Source: Planctomycetota bacterium | GTDB taxonomy: Bacteria; Planctomycetota; Brocadiia; JAADGH01 | DNA length: 64,000 nucleotides | Direction: 5' to 3' | NCBI GenBank assembly: GCA_013152475.1 | Contig: JAADGH010000108.1 | Span: forward strand, 1-64,000 | Shown: one piece after another, positions 57,098-64,000 of the stretch | Layout of the letters: each line of letters opens with the position of its first letter | How positions within the stretch are numbered: position 1 is the first letter of the stretch | Program-made: the position numbers and the translations under genes | Notes under the pieces: model-generated | What the model was told of the DNA's origin: nothing | The model's input: the letters and a program-made list of their open reading frames with translations, nothing else | Database searches by the model: none

Positions 57098-58612
57098 ATG
57101 GTCAAAGACAAACAACCTACATCCTCTCGGGCTTCCGCCGAACTACAGGCATTGATCGACGTCTTGGCCGAGATCAGTGGCAGCCTCAACCTTGAAGAGT
57201 CCATGCCGCGCATCATGCAGGCCGTGGCCGATGCCATGAACGCCGAGGCCGCGTCTCTGCTCATGCTGGATCGCTCCACGAGCAACCTGCACTTCAAGGC
57301 CGCCGTGGGCGATAAGGCGGAGGAGATTACGACCCTGTCCCTCGGACCGGGCGAAGGCATCGTGGGGTGGGTCGCACAGAACGGTCAGCCTCTGCTTGTC
57401 AAGGACGCATCGGACGACCCGCGACACCGGCGCGACGTCGCCGAGTCGCTCAACTTCCCCTGCAAATCCGTCGTCGCCGTCCCGATTTTCGACGGGGAGA
57501 AGGTCATCGGGGCCGTCGAGGTCATGAACCCCATCGGCAACCAGCCCTTCGACGAACAGAGCATCGAATACCTTACCGCCCTCAGCCGTCTCCTCTCCAT
57601 CGCCATCCTGAATGCGAAGGCCTATGCCGCCCTGCGCGATGAGGTGACCGAACTGCGCTCCGCGCTGGAAGTGCGCAGAACCATCATCGGGCAGCACCCG
57701 TCGATCCAGGAGGCCCTGGACCTCGTTCGCAAGACGTCGCCCTTCGATGTAACGGTCCTCATCACCGGTGAGAGCGGCACAGGGAAGGAACTGATCGCCC
57801 GGGCCCTGCATGAGCTCAGCCCGCGAGCGAAGGGGCCTTTCGTCGCCGTCAACTGCACCGCCATGCCCGACACTCTCCTCGAGTCGGAGCTCTTCGGTCA
57901 CGAGAAAGGCGCGTTCACTGACGCCGCCAAGTTGCGCAAGGGGAAGTTCGAGCTTGCCTCCGGCGGGACACTCTTCCTCGATGAAGTCGGCGACATGAGC
58001 GACGCCGCCCAGGCGAAGGTCCTCCGCGCCATTGAGGAGCGGAAGTTCGAGCGCGTCGGAGGCATGGAGCCGATCGAGGTGGACGTCCGAATCGTCGCGG
58101 CCACGAATAAAGATCTGGCCGAGATGATCAAGAACGGCAAGTTCCGGCAGGACCTGTTCTACCGGCTGAACGAGTTGCCCATCTCGCTGCCGCCGCTGCG
58201 CCAGCGCGGGGAGGATATCCCTCTCCTGGCCGAACACTTCATCCAGGAGTTTTCCGAACAGTTCGGTAAGAAGGTAAAGGAACTGGACGAGCGGGCGCGG
58301 CAACTGATGCTGCAGTACGACTGGCCGGGCAATATCCGGGAGCTGCGTAACGTCATCAAGGGCGCCATCATCCTGAGCGACAGCGACACCATCACCGCCC
58401 AGCATCTACCCATGCATATCCGCCAGGCCTCGGCCCTGGCGAAGGGCGCCGCCGAGCCGGAGGGGTCTCTGCAAGCCGCCGAGCACATCCAGATACTCAC
58501 CGTCCTGGAGGAAACCGGCTGGAACAAGAGCCAGGCGGCCAAGACGCTCGGTATCTCCCGCCCGACGCTCGACGCCAAGATCAAGAAATACAACATCCAG
58601 AAAGAAGAGTAA
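57098..58612 (+). CDS. GAF-domain sigma-54-dependent transcriptional activator
   Basis: 504 residues. N-terminal GAF (about 20-175), AAA+ activator domain (about 195-430) with GESGTGKE, GTLFLDEVGDM and the R-finger region, and a Fis-type helix-turn-helix (WNKSQAAKTLGISRPTLDAK). The sigma-54 contact loop again reads GAFTDA. No receiver, so it responds to a small ligand via GAF rather than phosphorylation. GAGG precedes the ATG. Next gene is an SDR. Confidence 0.94.
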   Translation: MVKDKQPTSSRASAELQALIDVLAEISGSLNLEESMPRIMQAVADAMNAEAASLLMLDRSTSNLHFKAAVGDKAEEITTLSLGPGEGIVGWVAQNGQPLLVKDASDDPRHRRDVAESLNFPCKSVVAVPIFDGEKVIGAVEVMNPIGNQPFDEQSIEYLTALSRLLSIAILNAKAYAALRDEVTELRSALEVRRTIIGQHPSIQEALDLVRKTSPFDVTVLITGESGTGKELIARALHELSPRAKGPFVAVNCTAMPDTLLESELFGHEKGAFTDAAKLRKGKFELASGGTLFLDEVGDMSDAAQAKVLRAIEERKFERVGGMEPIEVDVRIVAATNKDLAEMIKNGKFRQDLFYRLNELPISLPPLRQRGEDIPLLAEHFIQEFSEQFGKKVKELDERARQLMLQYDWPGNIRELRNVIKGAIILSDSDTITAQHLPMHIRQASALAKGAAEPEGSLQAAEHIQILTVLEETGWNKSQAAKTLGISRPTLDAKIKKYNIQKEE

Positions 58613-58658
58613 CCGGAAAAGAGCGCCCCGCCCCTTTTCCCCACCGGAACGGAACGCC

Positions 58659-59384
58659 ATGACACTCAAAGACAAAGTCGTCGTTGTAACCGGAGGCGGC
58701 CGCGGGATCGGCCGCGCGATCGTTGTCGCTTTTGCAGAACAAGGCGCAACGCTTGCCGTCTGCGCCCGGACCATGACCGAGATCGAGGAGGTCGCCGCCG
58801 AGGCGCGCAAACTCGGCGTCGAGGCCATCGCCGTCCCGCTCGATGTGACCGATGAGTCGAGCGCGAGCAACATGGTGCAGACGGTCGAGGACCAACTCGG
58901 CCCCATCGACATCCTCATCAACAACGCAGGCGTCGCCCTCTTCAAACCGTTCCTTGAGACCACTGCCGAGGAGTGGGACCGGATGATGGATATCAACGCG
59001 AAGGGCGTCTTCCTCTGCTGCCGCGCCGTCCTGCCGGGCATGATCCAGCGCAAATACGGACGGATCATCAACGTCTCCTCCAGCGCGGGCAAAAAGGGCT
59101 ACCCCGAGCAGTCGGCCTACTGTGCATCGAAGCACGCCATCCAGGGCCTGAGCAAGGTGCTGGCCCTGGAGACGCAGAAGCATGGCATCCGCATCCATGT
59201 CATCTGCCCCGGCGGCGTGGACACCGAGCTGGTCCGCCAGGGCCGGGACGACGTGGACCTCTCCAAATACATGCGGCCCGAAGAGATCGCTGACGTGGCC
59301 GTTTTCCTGGCCTCCCAGGACGCCACGGCCATGATCGACGAGATCACCGTCCGGCGCATTGAGGCCGGCCCGTGGAGTTGTTGA
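58659..59384 (+). CDS. short-chain dehydrogenase/reductase
   Basis: 241 residues. NAD(P) motif VTGGGRGIGRA, INNAGVALF, catalytic Ser in NVSSSAGKKG and Tyr-Lys in SAYCASKHA, all in classical order. Length and order are those of 3-ketoacyl-reductase-like SDRs. The substrate cannot be deduced. 46 bases after the sigma-54 activator, so possibly co-transcribed. Confidence 0.9.
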   Translation: MTLKDKVVVVTGGGRGIGRAIVVAFAEQGATLAVCARTMTEIEEVAAEARKLGVEAIAVPLDVTDESSASNMVQTVEDQLGPIDILINNAGVALFKPFLETTAEEWDRMMDINAKGVFLCCRAVLPGMIQRKYGRIINVSSSAGKKGYPEQSAYCASKHAIQGLSKVLALETQKHGIRIHVICPGGVDTELVRQGRDDVDLSKYMRPEEIADVAVFLASQDATAMIDEITVRRIEAGPWSC

Positions 59385-59524
59385 TTTCGACCGGCCAGAT
59401 ACAGGCGAGGCTTTCCGCGAAAAGAGTACTATGTGGGGTAGCCTACCGCCTATTACGCCACATATAGTAGTGAGTTCGTTCGGTATTTTTTAATGTTTCG
59501 CGCCGCGCCCCCCTGTACACAACA

Positions 59525-59547
59525 ACCCCGGCACATCCGACCGGGGT
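59525..59547 (-). terminator. possible terminator of the Cys-finger gene
   Basis: ACCCCGG and CCGGGGT form a 7-bp stem around nine bases. On the minus strand it is followed by TTGTTGTG, only weakly U-rich. It lies about 65 bases beyond the gene stop. Confidence 0.35.
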
Positions 59548-59613
59548 ATCTATGTGAGGTATATCCTATGAAACGGGAATGGTCAAATCGCAATCTCGCG
59601 GAAAAAGAGTTTT

Positions 59614-60039
59614 TCACCCGGCGCCGCTGCCCTCCGGCGTCTTCTTCCCCGACATGAGCGTGCCGTAGTGCTTCTCCACGCACTCCGGGCAATAGCCGTG
59701 GGAGAGCTTCGCCTCGGTGTGGGCGTCCAGGTAGTCCTCAAGGGGAATCCACTTCTCGCCCACGCGAATCTTCTTACAAAACGCGCAGACGGGAAGAAAG
59801 CCTTCCAGGTACTTGATCTGTTTGATCAGGCGCATCGTCAGCAAGACAACCACTGCCGCCAGCGCGCACATCAGCACCGTTTCGAACAGGCTCTCCCGGA
59901 TGTTGATCTTGGTCCGGAAAGCGCCGAAAAGGTGATACGGAAGATCGAGAATCTCGTTCATCCACACAAAGAAAATCACCCCACTGAACCCGGCGATCTC
60001 AAGGACCACCACACGTCTGGCGACGCTATGCTTCGTCAT
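59614..60039 (-). CDS. membrane protein with C-terminal CxxC-CxxC domain
   Basis: 141 residues. Two membrane segments (VVVLEIAGFSGVIFFVWM; TVLMCALAAVVVLLTMRL) precede a small domain VCAFCKKIRVGEKWIPLEDY...LSHGYCPECVEKH. This is the Cys4 module common at the ends of sensor proteins (C-x-x-C-K-K-I-R...S-H-G-x-C-x-x-C). Metal binding is likely. The ATG at 60039 has GGAGG five bases upstream. Here the sensor kinase part is absent, so it stands alone. Confidence 0.78.
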   Translation of the reverse strand: MTKHSVARRVVVLEIAGFSGVIFFVWMNEILDLPYHLFGAFRTKINIRESLFETVLMCALAAVVVLLTMRLIKQIKYLEGFLPVCAFCKKIRVGEKWIPLEDYLDAHTEAKLSHGYCPECVEKHYGTLMSGKKTPEGSGAG

Positions 60040-60106
60040 TTTTTCCTCCCGGTCCGTCTTTACCCCGTCTTTCATGCTGCAAAGCAAAACGCCTATACAG
60101 TCATTG

Positions 60107-60234
60107 GTTCCTGCTGCGGAAACGTAGTCGCGGGCTTTATGCCTGCGCGATTTGTCGTGGGACACCCGGAGAACACAGGCGAAAGCCTGCGCCTACAAAG
60201 CCCCGTACTCTCGATGGCTTTCCGCAACAGGAAC
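60107..60234. repeat. 128-bp element with 16-bp terminal inverted repeats
   Basis: GTTCCTGCTGCGGAAA (60107-60122) pairs with TTTCCGCAACAGGAAC (60219-60234), one mismatch. Inside are GCGGGCTTTATGCCTGCGC and AGGCGAAAGCCTGCGCC stems. MITE/REP-like; the sequence beyond it to 60401 holds nothing recognised. Confidence 0.65.
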
Positions 60235-60401
60235 TAATTATCCACCTAATATTAGAGAATGTCAAAGCCGAAATAATCCGACGCGGCCGTAGATATGGAC
60301 AAACGGATGGTGGACGTCTATCCCGAGCAATACAAGGCGGAGAATATCTTTTTTGTGAATAATTTTGGTGGCCGCACCGCCTTCCGGCCCATCGCCAAGC
60401 C

Positions 60402-61736
60402 TTACCGGGCAAAGAGTTCGAGCAGCCTTTCGTTCCCCGGCATGGAGAGGGCGGCGGCGAGAAACCCCTTGGCTTGGTCCAGAGAGCGGGTGCGGTGGTC
60501 GTCCAGGAGCAGCGTAAGAAGCAGCCGCCGGTCGCCGGTGAGGAATGCATCGAGCGTGCACTCCGCCCGCCACAGCCGCGGCTGCATCACCTGGAGCATC
60601 AGGTTGCGCGGGAGCTGCTGCGTCACGTAACCCTTGATACCACTTTTGTTTACGACCCCCGGAACCTCCACAACCACATCGTCGGGGACCCCATCGAGCA
60701 CGCCGTTGTTGGGGATGTTGACCTGGAAGTGTCCCTCGTTATCGTTGAAAAGGCCGTCGATGATCGGCACGATCTGCTCGCCGCTCTTTTGCGGCGGGAA
60801 GGCTTCGGTGACGCGACTGTCCGTGTCGTGGGCCGCACACTCGATCTTCGCCACGCGCTCGTCGAGGTTTTTCAGGTACTGCGCCCAGCCGATCTCCGAG
60901 TCGAAGCCGCCGAGGTGTCCGTACCAGTGCTTCTTTGTGTCGAGGTCCACGTGATACCACCACCCGCCGATGCGGGGCGTGTCGCCGATGGGCATGAGGC
61001 CGAAGAGCCGATACTGGTGCATCGCCGCGCGGGACATCTGGTTGTCGCCGTAGCCGGGCTTGTGCGTCCGCCAGAACTCCTCCGCCTTCGTCTCGATCCA
61101 CTCGTCGATCAGGGGGTAGGCGTCGCGGCCCTCGTGTTCGAACTTCGTCATCCAGATGCAGTGGTTGAAGCCGGGGGCCTCGAAGGTCACCTTCTCCACA
61201 TCGAGGCCGAGTTCCCGCGCGATGCGGCGGTAGCCGTAGTGACCATGGCAGAGGCCGAGCACCTTGATGTCCGACTGCCGCGTCATGAGCGTGCACCCCT
61301 CGAAGACGGGGTTGGCCGACTCGATGAGCCACGCGTCAGGGCACAAGCGCTCCATGTCGCGGACGATCTCCAGCATGAGACCGAGCTGGAGGAAGGTGGA
61401 GAGCGTGAACCCGCGATAGTAGCCGTGCTTCTCGGCGAGGTCGCGCTGGGCTTCCATATGGTCATGGCCGCCGACAAGGGCCGTGTTGATGACCACGTCG
61501 GCGCCGTCGAGGGCCTGGTCTCGGTCGAGGGTCTTCTCGAACTCGAACGGTACGTCGAGCTCCTCGACGTATCGCGTGGCGAGGAGGTGGACCCGGTCGA
61601 GGCGTTCCTGGTCCGTGTCCATGAGGACCACGCGGCTGCCGTGCAGGCCGTCGGTTAGGCAGAGGTCGCGGACAAGTCCAAGCGAGAAAACCGCGCTTCC
61701 CGCGCCGATGACGCCAATGTTCAGGGAGCTGGCCAT
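60402..61736 (-). CDS. glycoside hydrolase family 4 enzyme
   Basis: 444 residues. GH4 enzymes use NAD and a metal in a redox-assisted cleavage. NAD motif IGVIGAGSAVFSLGL, VINTALVGGH, ESANPV, the metal Cys in LCHGHYG and His in PGFNHCIWM are all present. Substrate could be an alpha-glucoside, galacturonide or glucuronide. The ATG at 61736 follows AAGGA and overlaps the preceding Clp-N gene stop region. Confidence 0.92.
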   Translation of the reverse strand: MASSLNIGVIGAGSAVFSLGLVRDLCLTDGLHGSRVVLMDTDQERLDRVHLLATRYVEELDVPFEFEKTLDRDQALDGADVVINTALVGGHDHMEAQRDLAEKHGYYRGFTLSTFLQLGLMLEIVRDMERLCPDAWLIESANPVFEGCTLMTRQSDIKVLGLCHGHYGYRRIARELGLDVEKVTFEAPGFNHCIWMTKFEHEGRDAYPLIDEWIETKAEEFWRTHKPGYGDNQMSRAAMHQYRLFGLMPIGDTPRIGGWWYHVDLDTKKHWYGHLGGFDSEIGWAQYLKNLDERVAKIECAAHDTDSRVTEAFPPQKSGEQIVPIIDGLFNDNEGHFQVNIPNNGVLDGVPDDVVVEVPGVVNKSGIKGYVTQQLPRNLMLQVMQPRLWRAECTLDAFLTGDRRLLLTLLLDDHRTRSLDQAKGFLAAALSMPGNERLLELFAR

Positions 61737-61744
61737 TGTCCTTC

Positions 61745-61981
61745 TCATTTCTCCCGGAGGATATTCTTGATCTCAGCCAGGTCGGCTCGGATCGCCTTGG
61801 GCTCGGCACGGACCTCGTCGAGCGCATCCGGTGGGATGGCCCGCCCGGCGAGCCCGCCCTCTTCCTTCACGAAGGCGAGGAGCATGTGTTCCGTGCCGAT
61901 GTAGTCGTGGTGGAATTTCCAGGCCCGCTCTTTGGACCGGGCCATGGTCTTCCTGGCGCGATCCGCGAATCGCTCAAACAT
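61745..61981 (-). CDS. orphan Clp N-terminal domain protein
   Basis: 78 residues. FERFADRARKTMARSKERAW then KFHHDYIGTEHMLLAFVKEE matches the first half of the ClpC/ClpA N-domain, down to the IGTEH(L)LL signature. No AAA+ domain follows: the protein ends in a short helical tail (RADLAEIKNILREK). GGAGG precedes the ATG. It may act as a ClpS-like adaptor or be a remnant. Confidence 0.75.
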   Translation of the reverse strand: MFERFADRARKTMARSKERAWKFHHDYIGTEHMLLAFVKEEGGLAGRAIPPDALDEVRAEPKAIRADLAEIKNILREK

Positions 61982-62101
61982 GCCCGTTGCACCTCCTCCC
62001 ATCGCTGCGGCATGACGGCCCTTCGCCCGGTGTGCTGTATGGTCTATCCGAAAGGTCGGGAAAAGAGCGATGTTCTTACGGAGAAGCCAACGGAGTGGAA
62101 G

Positions 62102-62611
62102 CTACTCCGACTCGTCCTCGTCGGCAAGCCCGGCGTCGTCCACCCCACCGTCGGGTGTCTGGCCCTGATCCTCGACCTCGGGCCCATCGATCTTGGGATC
62201 CTCGACAGTCCTTGTATCGGGCTCTCTGCGATCCGGCATCAACCGGTCGATGTCCGCGCGCAATTCTTTGATGGTGGTCTGCATCTCATGGGCATGGTCT
62301 GTGATGCCGGAGGAGATCATACCGACGGCCTGCTGGACGAGACGGCGTATCGCCTGGGCATGGCCGGAGATCTCCATGCACATGATACCGATCGCGCCGG
62401 AGAGCATCAGGACGAGGCCGATCGATACGAGAACAAACAGAGGGACAAAACTGTAGCGGAACTCCTCCGCCGGGCGCTCAATCGCATCGCGGCAGAAGCA
62501 TAGACCGTAGACGACAAACGCCAGCCCCACCGCGAGGAGAATCCAGCACGCCAAGGCGCCGACAGAGCTTCGCTTTGGCCGCCATTCCCATTTGACATCG
62601 CGCGAAGACAT
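62102..62611 (-). CDS. two-helix membrane protein with acidic tail
   Basis: 169 residues. Two hydrophobic helices (LACWILLAVGLAFVVYGL; FVPLFVLVSIGLVLMLSGAI), a helical region (AQAIRRLVQQAVGMISSGIT...IKELRADIDRL) and an Asp/Glu-rich C-terminus. No family recognised. GGAAGG lies upstream of the ATG at 62611. Positioned 120 bases before the Clp-N gene. Confidence 0.65.
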   Translation of the reverse strand: MSSRDVKWEWRPKRSSVGALACWILLAVGLAFVVYGLCFCRDAIERPAEEFRYSFVPLFVLVSIGLVLMLSGAIGIMCMEISGHAQAIRRLVQQAVGMISSGITDHAHEMQTTIKELRADIDRLMPDRREPDTRTVEDPKIDGPEVEDQGQTPDGGVDDAGLADEDESE

Positions 62612-62944
62612 ACTACTTCCTTCCGTTCTCACACAGATGCATTCTCCCAGCCGCACGCCTGCCTATTGTATAATCCAATCCACACGCCGAAGTCAAGGAA
62701 AACTATCCTGTAAGCCTCCATGCTCCCTCCCGCTCAACACCTTCTTCAGTCTTCTGTGTTCTGTATGTCGCACTCTGTGCGGCGCCATGTTTCATTTGAC
62801 TTTTTCGCAGACTCGTGATATGCTGAGCCCACTGTGCTCGGAAAGTCCGATTCCGCAACTGGTTATGTCATTTCACCCAAATGGAATATTTCGCGACCTA
62901 AAATGGACGACGCCGCAACTAACCCGCCGGAAGATGACCAACTG
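62612..62944. other. divergent intergenic region before the sigma factor
   Basis: About 330 bases. The ECF sigma promoter is at 62796-62824. 62690-62790 is pyrimidine-rich repeat-like sequence (CTTCTGTGTTCTGTATG...) of the kind also seen at 51180. Nothing else supported. Confidence 0.4.
62796..62824 (+). promoter_or_regulatory. sigma-70-like promoter of the ECF sigma gene
   Basis: TTGACT, 17 bp, TATGCT; start near 62831. Confidence 0.6.
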
Positions 62945-63538
62945 ATGTCAGCACCGACCACTCTGGACGATGCGCAGTTGGTCAATGCGATCCAGGATGG
63001 AAACAACGAGCTGATTTCCGTGCTCGCGGACCGGTATGTCCAACTTGTCTACAACATCGTGCGCAAGCGCGCTCCGGCATCGGATGTGGAGGACCTTACG
63101 CAGGACATCCTGCTGGCCGTCGTGCGGTCGATCCACACGTTCAACCAGGATTCGTCGCTGCGCACCTGGATTCATGCAATCATAAACAACAAACTGCGGT
63201 ACTATTACAGGCAGCGAAAAGTGCGCTCGCGAATCTCATCTTTCTCCTCGGTCGATGGCGGCGGCGACGACGAGACCAACGCCGTCGACGCCCGCGTCGA
63301 AGGCGGCGACGATCCGACCGAGGTGGTGGCCCAGGCCGACGAGAACGCCATCGTCCTGGAGGCATTGGAGGAACTCAAAGAGGACTACCGCGAGGTGCTG
63401 TATCTCCGGTTCACCGACGAACTCTCCTTCGCCGAGATCGCGGAGCACTTGAAACTATCTCTGGACGCGGTCAAGTCGCGCTATCGACGCGCCGTGGCGG
63501 CCGTGAGGAAAAAGCTGCGCCGGCTGAAAAAACAATGA
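62945..63538 (+). CDS. ECF-type RNA polymerase sigma factor
   Basis: 197 residues. Sigma region 2 (LADRYVQLVYNIVRKRAPASDVEDLTQDILLAVVRSIHTF...WIHAIINNKLRYYYRQRK) and region 4 (LEELKEDYREVLYLRFTDELSFAEIAEHLKLSLDAVKSRYRRAVAAVRKKL) are both clear. A long acidic linker rich in Gly/Asp lies between them. ATG at 62945 or at 62903; the former gives the usual spacing to region 2. A downstream gene starts 126 bases on. Confidence 0.92.
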   Translation: MSAPTTLDDAQLVNAIQDGNNELISVLADRYVQLVYNIVRKRAPASDVEDLTQDILLAVVRSIHTFNQDSSLRTWIHAIINNKLRYYYRQRKVRSRISSFSSVDGGGDDETNAVDARVEGGDDPTEVVAQADENAIVLEALEELKEDYREVLYLRFTDELSFAEIAEHLKLSLDAVKSRYRRAVAAVRKKLRRLKKQ

Positions 63539-63663
63539 AATTTCCGGCGACCCTCGTGCTGCACAACGGCAACTAATGAAGTGAAGAACGGGGACAGGAA
63601 CGGCGAGAGGAGCCGACCTCCGCAGCCCAGCGGACGGACCCAGAGAACGAGAGGACGACAACC

Positions 63664-64000
63664 ATGGCCCGAAAAAGAACCAAACAAATCGACGAGGAAC
63701 TGGCAAAGCTGACCGACGCACTCGCGGCGAACAAAGACGCCGCCATCAAACCCAAAGACGGCGAGATGGCCGGCCTCTTCCAGACGGTGAAGATGCTCAG
63801 GAACGCCCTGCAGCCGACGGAAATGCCCGCCTCCCTGCGGGACCGGATGCGGGAGGCCGTGGCGCAGGAGATCGCATCGCTCGATCCGGTGAAGCAGAAG
63901 AAGAGCGCCCTGCAGGCAGCGGTCGATCTGGCATCGACCGTATCGACCTCTATCCGCAAGAAGGCGCAGGAGGCGAAGGAACTGGTGCTGGATGTGGACC
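63664..64000 (+). CDS. partial gene downstream of the ECF sigma factor
   Basis: The first 112 codons are in the window and it continues past 64000. The start MARKRTKQIDEELAKLTDAL is followed by LFQTVKMLRNALQPTEMPAS and LRDRMREAVAQE. This resembles the helical N-terminal region of membrane anti-sigma or DUF5667-like proteins that follow ECF sigma genes. GAGAGG lies upstream. The missing 3' part would show whether a membrane helix exists. Confidence 0.55.
   Translation, partial: MARKRTKQIDEELAKLTDALAANKDAAIKPKDGEMAGLFQTVKMLRNALQPTEMPASLRDRMREAVAQEIASLDPVKQKKSALQAAVDLASTVSTSIRKKAQEAKELVLDVD

Noticed and set aside
63180-63365. Arg-rich small frame antisense to the ECF sigma factor
   Set aside because: Arises from the Gly/Asp-rich linker read backwards; no support.
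1-64000. CRISPR array or prophage
   Set aside because: No evenly spaced direct repeats and no phage structural or integrase genes were seen.

Overview
This GC-rich window reads as bacterial chromosome from a free-living heterotroph, probably an uncultivated lineage near the PVC/Lentisphaerota/Hydrogenedentota type. The reasons are several uroporphyrinogen-decarboxylase-like and Gfo/Idh/MocA proteins, DUF4838 and DUF4855 secreted enzymes, a family 6 polysaccharide lyase, sulfatase-like hydrolases and many PAS/GAF sensor kinases. That placement is inference from gene content only. No phage, plasmid or CRISPR array was seen.

Layout. (1) 18-12941 is a signalling block: a tRNA-Arg, a minus-strand run of two histidine kinases, a lone receiver, a receiver-HD-GYP protein, a receiver-PP2C phosphatase and a sigma-54 activator. 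Divergently there is a KaiB-like protein with a hybrid kinase, then a transglutaminase-like lipoprotein. Two well-formed sigma-54 (-24/-12) promoters lie here, one before a kinase and one before the lipoprotein. (2) 13376-22734 holds an oxidoreductase, two URO-D-family proteins, a tatA/tatB pair, another sensor kinase, a bifunctional AdhE and a STAS anti-anti-sigma protein. (3) 23095-30770 has a 1449-residue secreted hydrolase, a complete-looking retron (promoter, msr-msd RNA, reverse transcriptase) and a DUF4838 protein. (4) 30780-40254 is a minus-strand block: TldD/TldE, then an operon of gamma-glutamyltransferase, M42 peptidase, oxidoreductase and PL6 lyase. (5) 40394-50871 carries two sugar ABC permeases with unusual extracytoplasmic insertions, a YesL-type membrane protein, a DUF4855 protein, a TIM-barrel isomerase, a sulfatase-like hydrolase and a WD40-CsgG fusion. 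(6) 51324-64000 carries a HEAT-like protein, a tiny lipopeptide, an enolase-superfamily enzyme, a GAF-sigma-54 activator, an SDR, a GH4 glycosidase, an orphan Clp N-domain and an ECF sigma factor.

Likely joint function: secreted lyases and hydrolases cut polysaccharides, ABC permeases import the products, and oxidoreductases, isomerases and AdhE process them. The signalling block links PAS-sensed cues to sigma-54 transcription, cyclic-di-GMP breakdown and PP2C/STAS partner switching.

Genes are mostly preceded by clear sigma-70-like promoters (TTGAC-like, 16-18 bp spacer, TATACT-like) and good Shine-Dalgarno sites. Intergenic space is full of palindromic repeats and gene debris (truncated URO-D, TIM-barrel, receiver and transposase pieces). 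The strongest candidate for an undescribed system is the retron at 27675-28977; the KaiB-kinase unit and the SH3-like insertions in the permeases come next.
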